A stretch of DNA of 64,000 bases from Magnetospirillum fulvum (GCF_900108475.1 NZ_FNWO01000007.1:62001-126000); one strand, 5' to 3'; numbered from the stretch's first letter, positions 48,201-58,278 are shown. Numbers and translations: made by a program. The notes: a model not told the origin generated them from the sequence alone.

Positions 48201-50812
48201 ATCTGGCGGTCAAGCATCGCCAGCGCGGCCGGAGCGTTTTCGATGAATAACCGCAGCTTGGCTTCGGCCGCTCCCAGTCGCAACGCCGCCTGCTTGCGCT
48301 CGGTAATGTCGGTGACCACCCCCGAGATCATGTCGATCGTTCCGTCGCCCCGGCGTAGCGGATAGGCGCGCGAATTGACCCAGCATTGGCTGCCGTCGCC
48401 GCGAAGAATGCGAAATTCGATGTCGCAGGCGATTCCGGTCCGGACATTCTGAAACGCCACCTGCACCATCTCGCTATCGTCGGGATGGATCGGGTTCATC
48501 CAGGCCAATCCGTTCTCGTACAAATCCTGGCCGCTCATCCCCCAGATTGGTTCGAACGCCGGGCTCAGATATTCGAATCGCGAGAAATCGGGGGTCGCCA
48601 ACCAGAACACCTCGCCGACCGTTTCGGCCATGCGGCGGAACCGTTCTTCGGCCTGCAACCGCGCCTGCTCGGCCTGTTTGCGGTCGGAGATGTCTTGAAG
48701 GGTTCCCCGCACCGCCACCACCCTGCCATCGGACAAGACGGGAAAGCCGATCGTCCGCACCCATTTCAGGGTGCCCCTGGCGGTAACCATTTCCAGTTCG
48801 AGATCATAGGGCCGCCGCTGCTCGATCGCCTCGCTCAGGGCGGTTTCCAGTTTGCGCCGATTGTCGTCGGGGAACAGGCTCAACCCCTGATCGAGCGATG
48901 ATTCCTCGCCCGGCTCCAATCCGTGGATGCGGGCAACTTCGTCGGTCAGGGAGACCTGACGGGTAAGGACGTCGAAGTTCCAGGCGCCGATATGGGCGAT
49001 ACTGCTCATTTCGTGCAGCAAAGCGTCCTTTTCGCGCAAAGAAGCCTCGGCCAGCTTGCGCTCGGTGATATCGAGGGCAAGACCGCTGCGAAGGTGAAAC
49101 ACCCCTTCCAGATCGGATTGTGCCGGGCGGGAAATGAACTGGACCCATTTTCGTTTTCCCGACGGGGTGGTGATCCGCACCTCGCAGGTGAACAATTCCT
49201 CTGCCGACGCCGCGACCTTCTGACCTTGGCGCATCCGCAAGCCGTCGTCGGGGTCCATCATCGACCGCAGCACGACGATATCGGCGACCGCCGCCTCGGG
49301 CTCGACCTCGAAAATCTCGCGGCAATAATCGCTGACATACAACAGCCGGGGAATCCCCACGTTATCTTCGCAATAATCGTAGAGCATACCCGGAACGGTC
49401 GAGGCGAGCCGCGCCAGCTTCTCGCTGCTGCGACGCAGGGCACTTTCCGCCCGCCAGCGGGCGGAAATGTCGCGGCCAATCCCCAGCACTCCGATCACGC
49501 TGCCCTCGGCGCTGCGGAGCGGAGACTTGATCGTTTCCAGCAAGACGCGACGTCCGTCGTCGGCAAAACAGATCCATTCCTCGTTAACGACAGGACGCCC
49601 CTGCTCCATCGCGCGGCGGTCGTTGCTGCGGAATAAATCGGCCTGCTCGCCCGGAACCAGATCGTAATCGGTCCGGCCGAGTATCTCGGCTTCCCGATGG
49701 CCGACGAACCGCTCGAACATCGGGTTGCAGATGATGAAGTGGCCCTCGGTATCCTTCAGCCACACCAGATCGGGCAGGCTGTCGATCAGAGCGCGCAGCA
49801 GACGGCGCTCGGCGGCCAGTTCACGCTCGGCGGCACGGCGGTCGGCATTGTCCTCGAACACCATCACCACCCCCAGCAGCCGCCCCCCCGGGGCGCGGAT
49901 CGGGGCGGCGCGGTCGTGGATCGGAATCTCGCGGCCGTCGCGCGCCAGCAGCAAGGTGTGATTGGCCAACCCGACCACGTCGCCAGTGGCGATGACCCGG
50001 GCCACCGGATCGTCAACGGCCCGGTGATCCTCCTCGGAAACAACCCGGAACACCTGGGACACTGGCTGCCCGACTGCGTCTTGAAGACTCCAACCCGTCA
50101 GGCTTTCGGCCGCCGGGTTGAGAAAGGTCACCAGACCGGCCGTATCGGCCGCGATCACCGCGTCGCCGATGCTGTTCAGGGTCACCGCCTGCAACTGGCG
50201 ACGGATCTCGGCCTGAAGACGCAGGCGGTGCAGCGCCTCGCTCAAAACGCTGACCAGAACCCCCGACGCGACCAGAACCAGCCATTGGACCAGATCGTAG
50301 GATGAAGCGCCATCCGGTCGGGCAAAGGGATCGATCGCCAGCAGAATCGCAGCTCCCGCCGCCAGCAGCGTCGCCACCAAACCAGGCCCCAGCCCCCCCA
50401 GCAGGGCGGACAGGACGATCGGCGGAACGAACAGGATCAGCAGCGTCGAGTGATCGAACGAATCGGAAATCGAACCGCACAAAACTATCGTCGCCACAGA
50501 GGACAGCATGGCAAACGAATAGGCCGCCCATTTTGGCCATGGCCCCCCCTGTTTCACGGAAAACGAGATGGGGGGAGCAGCCAAAGGCAGCAGAGTCGGG
50601 GCGCGGTCGGGAACGCGGTGGAGGAGGAACAACAACGCGACGGTCGTCAGCAGGACGAAGCCGCCGCCCTTGACCATCTCGACCCAGCCATGCTGAGCGA
50701 CCGGCACCAGCCGGACCAGCAAAGCGTCCGAGGACAAAATCCACGCGAAGCCAAAAGCCCCGTAAACCAGGGTGGCTATGGCGATGAACTGGTCGCGGGA
50801 AGGAGCGGCCAT
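45209..50812 (-). CDS. Giant membrane hybrid sensor kinase with eight PAS domains
   Basis: About 1867 residues. The N-terminal part has about six membrane segments, the later ones like the KdpD-type DUF4118 four-helix unit. Eight PAS domains follow (starting at about residues 205, 330, 460, 580, 715, 850, 970 and 1110). Then come HisKA (MSHEIRTPLNAVLG), HATPase (NLLSNAVKF, VSDTGIGI, GSGLGLSIC), a receiver remnant without an Asp pocket (VTLVGLDDDDEVAAL), a complete receiver (VVLTDIQMPEMDGYEL, Lys in VTKPID), and an HPt domain with His in RIAHAVKGTAGNMF. This is a full phosphorelay. GGAGAAG lies before ATG 50812. The downstream kinase is coupled to it. Confidence 0.94.
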   Translation of the reverse strand: MAAPSRDQFIAIATLVYGAFGFAWILSSDALLVRLVPVAQHGWVEMVKGGGFVLLTTVALLFLLHRVPDRAPTLLPLAAPPISFSVKQGGPWPKWAAYSFAMLSSVATIVLCGSISDSFDHSTLLILFVPPIVLSALLGGLGPGLVATLLAAGAAILLAIDPFARPDGASSYDLVQWLVLVASGVLVSVLSEALHRLRLQAEIRRQLQAVTLNSIGDAVIAADTAGLVTFLNPAAESLTGWSLQDAVGQPVSQVFRVVSEEDHRAVDDPVARVIATGDVVGLANHTLLLARDGREIPIHDRAAPIRAPGGRLLGVVMVFEDNADRRAAERELAAERRLLRALIDSLPDLVWLKDTEGHFIICNPMFERFVGHREAEILGRTDYDLVPGEQADLFRSNDRRAMEQGRPVVNEEWICFADDGRRVLLETIKSPLRSAEGSVIGVLGIGRDISARWRAESALRRSSEKLARLASTVPGMLYDYCEDNVGIPRLLYVSDYCREIFEVEPEAAVADIVVLRSMMDPDDGLRMRQGQKVAASAEELFTCEVRITTPSGKRKWVQFISRPAQSDLEGVFHLRSGLALDITERKLAEASLREKDALLHEMSSIAHIGAWNFDVLTRQVSLTDEVARIHGLEPGEESSLDQGLSLFPDDNRRKLETALSEAIEQRRPYDLELEMVTARGTLKWVRTIGFPVLSDGRVVAVRGTLQDISDRKQAEQARLQAEERFRRMAETVGEVFWLATPDFSRFEYLSPAFEPIWGMSGQDLYENGLAWMNPIHPDDSEMVQVAFQNVRTGIACDIEFRILRGDGSQCWVNSRAYPLRRGDGTIDMISGVVTDITERKQAALRLGAAEAKLRLFIENAPAALAMLDRQMRYLFVSRRWLTDYRLERQDVIGNGHYDVFPDVPERWREVYRRCLEGATEKCDEDPFHRADGVTEWLHWEIRPWMEDDGQIGGILIMSENVTERVVSREQVRKLSLAVEQSPNGIQITSAVGGMIEYVNEAFLAMTGYARDELIGRNPNIVSSGLTPSTTYADLWRTLSEGHPWQGEFINRRKNGEVFIEFARISPVRNEEGAITHYLAIKDDITERKRIGQELDLYRHHLEEVVTMRTAELRTAESKLRLILESSADGLYGMDVEGCLTFINSAACQMLGYTPADLLGRGSHMTFHHSHGDGGGYPDYLCPSFATLRDGIVRRTTDEVFWRADGTSFPVAYAVHPMMQEETIVGVVVSFSDITARIESDQAREAALTEAQRLARLRRDFLANMSHEIRTPLNAVLGLAQIGRIECQIDRAQGLFSRILDSGQALLEVVDDILDFSKIEAGKVRAERAPLILGAMIDRAVALVSHRAYEKGLRFRVEEAAGLPVSILGDSLRQTQVLGNLLSNAVKFTPAGGAVVLSIEGVGGNLVLRVSDTGIGINPEQIGRLFQPFEQADGSTTRHFGGSGLGLSICRHLVDLMHGAISVESSLGSGSLFTVCLPLDPVADDSPVVTEAASVTLVGLDDDDEVAALENALRMRGCAVTVASDLADTLPEAEILVLGHAFAADVANHLILRKLAQLGRRLLVAVDPGDGRVPPGLSDLAGGLDWPLRARHVLAFEPVSLGSSSSSERPLNGYSVLAAEDNEVNRLVLDEMLTLAGAVLTQAVNGREALAIVEQKGGAAFDVVLTDIQMPEMDGYELARRVSVLAPGLPVIGVTAHAMPEEEGRCLAAGMVAHVTKPIDMDRLVSVILRHACPSRPVVTPSSDEIIISGIDWDALSRQYPGRESFVARLTAAVIHSHADTPEALRQAGRDGRLAEISRIAHAVKGTAGNMFSESLRRRAMETERAALAEGADADPLALAEPLALAVEALLTEIEDHDRASSELAVPQ

Positions 50813-50883
50813 CCCGGTCTTCTCTCCCCACCATATCAAGATGTCCGAACCGCCGTCGCCCTGATGGGGACGACGGCGTGGCT

Positions 50884-50921
50884 ATGACTTATACTATAGT
50901 CATGAAACCGGCCCGGAACAA
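50884..50921 (-). promoter_or_regulatory. Promoter and overlapping palindrome of the giant kinase gene
   Basis: On the minus strand TTGTTC (50921-50916) and TATAGT (50898-50893) are spaced by exactly 17 bp. The palindromic half sites ATGACT (50884-50889) and AGTCAT (50898-50903) flank the -10, so a repressor or dimeric regulator could block polymerase there. Confidence 0.6.
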
Positions 50922-50961
50922 CCTTACGGCTTATCAGGAGATAGGACGCGCGACCGAAAGA

Positions 50962-51120
50962 TCAGACCCCCGCCTGCCGCAGCAGAAACAGCAGGAGCAC
51001 CGCGCCGCCAACCACCAGCAGAAACGGCTTCAGCATCCCCCAGATGAAGCGGTTCATCGCCACGGTGCTGGAAACGCGCCGGGTCGGAGGCGCGGACTGG
51101 GTTTCGGTCTCTTCGGTCAT
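50962..51120 (-). CDS. Small single-pass membrane protein (52 residues)
   Basis: A 52-residue protein. A polar, Thr/Ser-rich N-terminal part (MTEETETQSAPPTRRVSS) is followed by one membrane helix (about 26-48, KPFLLVVGGAVLLLFLL) and a short tail. The pattern of acidic N-terminus and Arg/Lys flanks suggests N-in topology. A weak GGGAC lies 7 nt before the ATG. No family was recognised. It is upstream of the giant kinase promoter on the same strand, and divergent from pgm. It may be real or a chance frame; its codon usage fits the neighbours. Confidence 0.55.
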   Translation of the reverse strand: MTEETETQSAPPTRRVSSTVAMNRFIWGMLKPFLLVVGGAVLLLFLLRQAGV

Positions 51121-51258
51121 GGTCGGTCCCGATTGGTGATTGCGTCAAGGCGCGCAGTTTACGACGGGGTGATCCGCGCTCCAAGGGGGTTCGACGGCCT
51201 CTATCCTTCCGGTTCCAGGGCATAGGCTTGTTGACACCCGCCCCGGCATCGGCGATGA

Positions 51259-52923
<1,665 letters not shown>

Positions 52924-52980
52924 CCCCGTTCAGTCACGCTCTATCCGCTTGATTTTATAGCTTTTGCTGTCAGAAGAGTT

Positions 52981-53020
52981 CCCCCGTCCAGGATCAAGCA
53001 CCTCCCGGACGGGGGCTGTT
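52981..53020 (+). terminator. Terminator of pgm
   Basis: CCCCCGTCC (52981-52989) and GGACGGGGG (53007-53015) form a 9-bp perfect stem with a 17-nt loop, followed by CTGTTTT. It insulates pgm from the exporter unit. Confidence 0.8.
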
Positions 53021-53137
53021 TTCTGTAGTCTCGGCCGAGAGAAGCGGCAGGCATTCGATGGACGGCTTGGCACGGTTGCGGCTAAAGTGGAAGACTTCCC
53101 CGTCGGGAGGTGATGTTCCGGGGGGATCGATCGGCAG

Positions 53138-54784
53138 ATGAAAATCCTCGACCTCTTGAGCGTACAAGGGGCCACGCCTCGGCTACGGCTGCTCGGCAGC
53201 GCAGTGGCCTCCAGTATCGGCGGGGTTTTTTTGCTGGCGACGGTCAATCTGGCCGCCGAAAAAATGGCGGGCGAAGGATTCGATCAGGTCGATTGGGGCT
53301 TGGCGAGCGTCTTCGTCGCCGCCGCCGCGATCTATTATTACGCCGAGGTTTTTCTGGTCGGCCGGGTCGGAGCCGACCTCGAAGCCGCGATAGATTTCCT
53401 CCGCGTCCGCATCCTGGGCCGCATCCGCCGCGCCGATTTCGTCTTGCTGGAACGGATCGGCCACCAGACCCTGTTCGAAAGCGTCACCCAGGCGACGCAG
53501 ACGATTTCGCAAAACAGCCAGTTTCTCGCCCTGGCGCTGCGGTCGGGAATTCTGTCCGTGGCGGTGCTGTTCTATATCCTTTACCTGTCTCCGCTGGCTT
53601 TCGTCATCGTCACGCTCGGCGTTTCGGGCGGCGGCTGGGTTTATGCCCGGCTGGGAGCCAGGCTCCACCGCCGTCATCACGAGATGATGGGCGAAGAGGC
53701 CGGATTGTTCGAAAGCCTGTCCGACCTGTTCGACGGCTTCAAGGAAATCCGCCTGTCAAGCCAGCGCAGCGCCGATTTCGGCCGCACCGTCGCCCGGCAA
53801 TGCCGCCATGTCGGCACGGTCCGGCTTGATGTCCAGACCCATATCTTCAGCCAGTTCATCATCGGTCAGGTCATTTTCTTTTTGCTGCTGGCGGTCGTCG
53901 TGTTCGCGATCCCGATGTACAAGCTGGGCGCCGACATCGACGTCGTCAAAGTGGCGACGGCGGTGATTTTCATCGTTGGCCCGCTCGGTGCCTTGATCCA
54001 TTCGCTGGGGATTCTCGCCGCCTCGAACGCCGCCGCCGAGAAGATCCTCCGCCTCGATTCCCAACTGGCGGAGATGGAGGATCCGGTCGAACAGGTCGAA
54101 CCCGCCCCCCTGCCCGCCGATTTCGCGACGATCCGGCTGAGCGGGATCGGCTATGCCTATGAGGGTGCCGAGGGCGAATCCGGCTTTGCCATCGGCCCGA
54201 TCGACCTCTCGGTCAAGCGGGGCGAGGTGATCTTCATCACCGGCGGCAACGGCTCGGGCAAATCGACCCTGATGAAGGTGCTGTGCGGATTTTATCGGCC
54301 CCAGCAGGGGGTGATCGAGATCGACACCCACCCGATCGGATCGACGACGATGCGCTCGTACCGGGGACTGATCGCGGCGGTCTTCTCCGATTTTCACCTG
54401 TTCCCCCGTCTCTACGCGATCCCCCCCGAGCGGATTGCCGAGGCCGCTCCGCTGCTTGAAATGCTGGAAATGGAGAGGGTCAGCGGCCTGGACGGCAACC
54501 GTTTCACCCGGATCGACCTATCGACCGGGCAAAAAAAACGGCTGGCCCTGGTGGTGGCGTTGCTGGAACGGCGGCCAATCCTGGTTCTCGACGAATGGGC
54601 CGCCGACCAGGACCCTCATTTCCGCCGCCGTTTCTATCGCGAGATTCTTCCCGAGTTGCGCCGACGCGGCTTGACCGTGATCGCAGTGACCCACGACGAT
54701 TCCTATTTCGACGCCGCCGACCGCCGCTTCCATCTCGACGAAGGACGGCTGCGCCCCGTCCCCCCGTCGGCCGCCGGAGTCTGA
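53138..54784 (+). CDS. Cyclic-peptide-type ABC exporter, first subunit
   Basis: A 548-residue half transporter. The N-terminal membrane domain (about 1-310) has six predicted helices, with the last ones FIIGQVIFFLLLAVVVFAIP and VATAVIFIVGPLGALIH. The ATPase domain (about 330-545) has Walker A TGGNGSGKSTLMKVL (about 369), signature LSTGQ (about 461), Walker B ILVLDEWAADQDPHFR and the switch His in VTHDD. The LSxGQxKRLAL and DEWAADQDP pattern marks the SyrD/PvdE family, which exports NRPS-made peptides. Two homopolymers lie in the gene: T7 at 53226-53232 and A8 at 54531-54538. It is followed by a paralogue after 4 bp. Confidence 0.92.
   Translation: MKILDLLSVQGATPRLRLLGSAVASSIGGVFLLATVNLAAEKMAGEGFDQVDWGLASVFVAAAAIYYYAEVFLVGRVGADLEAAIDFLRVRILGRIRRADFVLLERIGHQTLFESVTQATQTISQNSQFLALALRSGILSVAVLFYILYLSPLAFVIVTLGVSGGGWVYARLGARLHRRHHEMMGEEAGLFESLSDLFDGFKEIRLSSQRSADFGRTVARQCRHVGTVRLDVQTHIFSQFIIGQVIFFLLLAVVVFAIPMYKLGADIDVVKVATAVIFIVGPLGALIHSLGILAASNAAAEKILRLDSQLAEMEDPVEQVEPAPLPADFATIRLSGIGYAYEGAEGESGFAIGPIDLSVKRGEVIFITGGNGSGKSTLMKVLCGFYRPQQGVIEIDTHPIGSTTMRSYRGLIAAVFSDFHLFPRLYAIPPERIAEAAPLLEMLEMERVSGLDGNRFTRIDLSTGQKKRLALVVALLERRPILVLDEWAADQDPHFRRRFYREILPELRRRGLTVIAVTHDDSYFDAADRRFHLDEGRLRPVPPSAAGV
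54531..54538 (+). repeat. A8 homopolymer in the ABC signature motif
   Basis: Eight A residues encode the Lys-Lys after the ABC signature (GQKKRLAL). In such GC-rich DNA this is a possible site of slippage; a one-base change would end the ATPase soon after. Confidence 0.9.
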
Positions 54785-54788
54785 GCCG

Positions 54789-56411
54789 ATGACGATGATC
54801 CGCCAATTGCGCTCGGAAATGTCCTCCAATCCCCGGTGGCTGGTCTTTCTGACGATTCTGTCGGCCTGCTCGACCACCCTGATTCTGGCGGTGATCAACA
54901 TCGCGGCGGCGCAGGCGCAGTCGGGTGGAGCCGGGATTCGCCTTGTCCTGCTGTTCCTGGTCACCACCGCCCTCTACGCAGCCACCCAGAAGGCGGTGAC
55001 CGGGATTTGCGCCACCGAGGTCGAGGGGCTGGTCGATCGGCTGCGCGGCGACGTGGTCGAGGGGATCCGCCATTCCGACATGCAAAGCCTGGACGAGATC
55101 GGTCAGGCGAAGGCGTTTTCCGCCCTGACCCGCGATTGCCAGACCGTCTCGCGCTGCGTGCCGATGCTGGCGGTAGGAGCGCAGGATGCGGTGACGCTGC
55201 TGTTCGTCGCCCTTTATGTCGCGTGGCTGTCGCTTGCCGCCTTTGGCGCGGTGACGCTGTTCCTGGTGCTGGCGGTGATGCTGCACTGGCGGCGAATGGC
55301 CGACCTGCGCCAAGAGACCAGCCGGGCCGAAGCCGCCGAGATGGAGCTGTTCGATGGGCTGGGCGGAATGCTGCGCGGGCAGAAGGAAATCCGCCTCAAT
55401 GAACAAAGGGGGCTTGAGGTGGTCGGCGATCTGGCCGAAATCTCGCGCCGCACCCGGATGGCCAAGACCGCGATCAAGCAACGCTGGTCGCGCGAATTCG
55501 CCGGAATTCAACTGGCGTTCTATGTTCTGGTCGGAGTGATGGTGTTCGTGGTGCCGATGGTCACCACCACCTTTCACACCGAAGCGATCCAGGCCACCAC
55601 CGCCGCGATGTTCATGATCGGGCCGATCGGCACCGTGGTCCAGGCGGTACCGATCATCGGCGACGCCGAACACGCTTTGACCGGGTTGTACGCATTGAAG
55701 GAGAGGCTGCGCGGCGGACGCGCCGCCGAAGCGGAATCGACGACAACCGCGCCGATGGCCCCGCCGCAGGAAATCGTGCTGTCCGACCTGGGCTATCGCT
55801 ATCCCGACGACAAGGGCGAGTCCGGTTTTTCGGTCGGACCGCTGAACGCCCGCTTTCGCGCCGGAGAAATCACCTTCATCACCGGCGGCAACGGCTCGGG
55901 CAAATCGACCTTTTTGCGCCTGCTGGTCGGTTTGGTCCCGGCCAGCGGCGGCACCCTGTCGGTCGATGGCGAAATCGTCACCGAGGCGCGGATGCAGGCC
56001 TATCGCGACACCATCTCGGCGGTGTTCTCCGATTACCATCTGTTTCGCCCGCTCTACGGCATTGCCCCCGAGGCGTGGCCCAATGCCGGGCCGTTGCTGG
56101 AAAAGCTGGGACTCGACCGCAAGGTGCGGGTCGAGGACGGACGCTTTTCGACCCTGGCCCTGTCGGCGGGACAGCGCAAACGGCTGGCCCTGGTCGTCGC
56201 CGAACTGGAGGACAAGCCGGTGCTGATCCTCGACGAATGGGCCGCCGATCAAGACCCCCATTTCCGCCATTTGTTCTATGAAGAGATCCTTCCCGCCTAT
56301 CGTGCCCAGGGCAAGATGGTGATCTGCGTCACCCATGACGACCGCTGGTTCGGCGTCGCCGACCGGGTGTTGGCGATGCGCGAGGGCGCTTTTGTCGAAG
56401 GAACCGGCTGA
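54789..56411 (+). CDS. Cyclic-peptide-type ABC exporter, second subunit
   Basis: A 540-residue paralogue of the preceding gene with the same layout. The membrane domain starts LVFLTILSACSTTLILAVINIAAA. The ATPase has Walker A TGGNGSGKSTFLRLL (about 364), signature LSAGQ (about 457), Walker B VLILDEWAADQDPHFR and switch His in VTHDDRWF. Both ATPase domains look catalytically complete, so they may form a heterodimer with two working sites. The preceding stop is 4 bp upstream. It overlaps the thioesterase ATG by one base (TGATG). The exported molecule is not known. Confidence 0.92.
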   Translation: MTMIRQLRSEMSSNPRWLVFLTILSACSTTLILAVINIAAAQAQSGGAGIRLVLLFLVTTALYAATQKAVTGICATEVEGLVDRLRGDVVEGIRHSDMQSLDEIGQAKAFSALTRDCQTVSRCVPMLAVGAQDAVTLLFVALYVAWLSLAAFGAVTLFLVLAVMLHWRRMADLRQETSRAEAAEMELFDGLGGMLRGQKEIRLNEQRGLEVVGDLAEISRRTRMAKTAIKQRWSREFAGIQLAFYVLVGVMVFVVPMVTTTFHTEAIQATTAAMFMIGPIGTVVQAVPIIGDAEHALTGLYALKERLRGGRAAEAESTTTAPMAPPQEIVLSDLGYRYPDDKGESGFSVGPLNARFRAGEITFITGGNGSGKSTFLRLLVGLVPASGGTLSVDGEIVTEARMQAYRDTISAVFSDYHLFRPLYGIAPEAWPNAGPLLEKLGLDRKVRVEDGRFSTLALSAGQRKRLALVVAELEDKPVLILDEWAADQDPHFRHLFYEEILPAYRAQGKMVICVTHDDRWFGVADRVLAMREGAFVEGTG

Positions 56412-57193
56412 TGAGCGGCCCCTGGCTGGTGCGGATCGGCAAGCCCGCCGCCCGTCATCCCTCGCTGCGATTATTGGGGTTGCCCCATGCTGGCGGCGGC
56501 CCGTCGCTGTTCCGCCCCTGGGCCACGGCGCTGCCCCCCGACGTCGATCTGGTCGCGGCGCAATTGCCCGGCCGCGAACGGCGTCTGGCCGAAACGCCTT
56601 GCCGCGATGCCAAGACCATCGTGACGGGACTGGTCGCGGCGGTCCTGGCGCTACCGCCCGCGCCGCTGGTGCTGTACGGCCATAGTCTGGGAGCATCATT
56701 GGCCCTCGATCTTGCCGTCGCTTTGACGGAGGCCCAGGCCCCCCTGGCGCTGGTGACAGTGGCGGCCCGGGCCGCTCCGTACCTGCCGCCCCGGCGTCCG
56801 CCGCTGTCGCCGCTGGATGACCGCGCTTTCCTAACGGCGATCGGCGCGATGGGCGGAACCCCGCGCGAGGCGCTGGAGCACGCCGAATTGATGGCGATGG
56901 TTCTGCCCGTGCTCCGGGCCGACTTCGTGCTGTCCGAAGGGTTTGCCCGCCCGCCCGCCCCGGTAATCGCCTGTCCGCTGCTGGCGGTAAACGGACGCGA
57001 CGATCCCTATGTCACCGAGGCCGACATGCGGGCCTGGAGCGCGTTTGCCGCCGGTCGCTTCCGCTTCGAAGAGGTGGCGGCGGGCCATTTCTTCGCGCAA
57101 AGTCATCGCAACGACATTCTGCGGCTGATCTTCGAGGAAATCGGGTGGACGTCGTCCGCTTCCGCCACGGACCTTTGTCAGGAGGCATCATGA
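56411..57193 (+). CDS. Type II thioesterase
   Basis: A 260-residue alpha/beta-hydrolase of the GrsT/type II thioesterase family, which removes wrong acyl or aminoacyl groups from carrier proteins of NRPS or polyketide systems. It has LGLPHAGGGPSLFRPWA, LPGRERR, the nucleophile Ser in LYGHSLGASLALDL (S92), Asp in NGRDDPYV and His in AAGHFFAQ. Its family normally travels with a synthetase, but none is visible within the window. The ATG overlaps the preceding stop and its stop overlaps the next ATG, so it is tightly coupled to the two exporters and the TAXI protein. Confidence 0.9.
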   Translation: MSGPWLVRIGKPAARHPSLRLLGLPHAGGGPSLFRPWATALPPDVDLVAAQLPGRERRLAETPCRDAKTIVTGLVAAVLALPPAPLVLYGHSLGASLALDLAVALTEAQAPLALVTVAARAAPYLPPRRPPLSPLDDRAFLTAIGAMGGTPREALEHAELMAMVLPVLRADFVLSEGFARPPAPVIACPLLAVNGRDDPYVTEADMRAWSAFAAGRFRFEEVAAGHFFAQSHRNDILRLIFEEIGWTSSASATDLCQEAS

Positions 57194-58278
57194 CCCGGAT
57201 CGCAAGCCTGGCCCGGCGCTGGACTCTCGCGCTTTTGCTTTTGCTGGTCCCTGTCGCGGACGGTTTGGCGGCCGAGAAAAAGAACGGCCTCCCCTATAAT
57301 CCCGATTTCGTTCCCCTGAACCAGTACAAGGATTGGACCGATATCAATCTTGTCTCAAGCAATTCGGCCCTAAATCCGCTCAAGGAAAAGTACCTGACGA
57401 TCTATTCTGGTGGAACAACCGGAGTATATTTCACGGTTGCCAGTGCATTATGCGACACAATGCGTAAGAATTTCGACCAGCATGGCATCCATTGCGTCGC
57501 ATTGCGCTCGCAAGGCAGCACCGACAACCGCAGACTGATGCGCCAGGGCCGAGCCCAGGTGGTCATCATGCAATCCGACGTCACCTATCTGGCCGCTTCG
57601 GGCGAGGAACCGATCCCCGGGGCGCAATCGGTCATGTCGCTGTACGGCGAAATGGGCATGCTGGTGACACGCAGCAAAGCCGCGATCATCACGCCCGAAG
57701 ATTTGCGCGGCAAACGGATTAATCTCGGTCCGGACGGCAGCGTCGGTCAAAAGCTGATCCTCGATTATCTGGCCGCCAGCGGCATTCGTCCCGCCGATCT
57801 GGCCCGGCGCGACACTTTCCCGATCGATTCCAGTCCTCAAGGGCTGTGCAGCGGCTATATCGACGCCTTCGCGGTATGGAGCGGGCATCCGTCACAACTG
57901 GTCTCCGATACGATTTCGCGCTGCAACGCGCGGGTTCTTGGACTGGCCGGGCCGGGGATGGAGGAGATGCTGCGCCTCCATCCCGAATATTCGCGACTGA
58001 CCCTGCCCGCCAACACCTATCCGGGACAGACGAATCCGCAGGAGACCTATGGGATCAAGGCGACTCTGGTCGCCTATCAACCGGTCGATCCGACCGTCGT
58101 CTACTGGCTGGTGCGTTCGGCGGTCGAGAATATCGAATTGCTGCGGACACTCCATCCCGCCCTGAAAACCCTGACCGTCCACGAGATGATCTCGTCCGGC
58201 AATTACCTTCCGTTCCACGCCGGAGCCGCCCGCTATTGGCGCGAGGCGGGCCTGCTCCCAGCACAACCCAAACACTAA
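57190..58278 (+). CDS. TAXI-family solute-binding protein
   Basis: A 362-residue exported protein with a signal peptide (WTLALLLLLVPVADGLA). The mature part matches the TAXI group of TRAP-type substrate-binding proteins: TIYSGGTTGVYFTVASALCD, VALRSQGSTDNRRLMRQGRAQVVIMQSD, VMSLYGEMGMLVTRSKAAIITPEDLRGKRINLGPDGS. Such proteins bind carboxylates like glutamate, and usually work with a DctQM-type permease, but none follows. The ATG overlaps the thioesterase stop, with AGGAGG upstream. GC content dips locally in the first 200 bp. Confidence 0.88.
   Translation: MTRIASLARRWTLALLLLLVPVADGLAAEKKNGLPYNPDFVPLNQYKDWTDINLVSSNSALNPLKEKYLTIYSGGTTGVYFTVASALCDTMRKNFDQHGIHCVALRSQGSTDNRRLMRQGRAQVVIMQSDVTYLAASGEEPIPGAQSVMSLYGEMGMLVTRSKAAIITPEDLRGKRINLGPDGSVGQKLILDYLAASGIRPADLARRDTFPIDSSPQGLCSGYIDAFAVWSGHPSQLVSDTISRCNARVLGLAGPGMEEMLRLHPEYSRLTLPANTYPGQTNPQETYGIKATLVAYQPVDPTVVYWLVRSAVENIELLRTLHPALKTLTVHEMISSGNYLPFHAGAARYWREAGLLPAQPKH

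Noticed and set aside
53138..57193. Complete NRPS gene cluster
   Set aside because: No condensation, adenylation or carrier domain motif is visible within the window; only exporters and a thioesterase are present.
57190..58278. Complete TRAP transporter
   Set aside because: No DctQ/DctM-like multi-helix permease follows; the next gene is a DUF697 protein.
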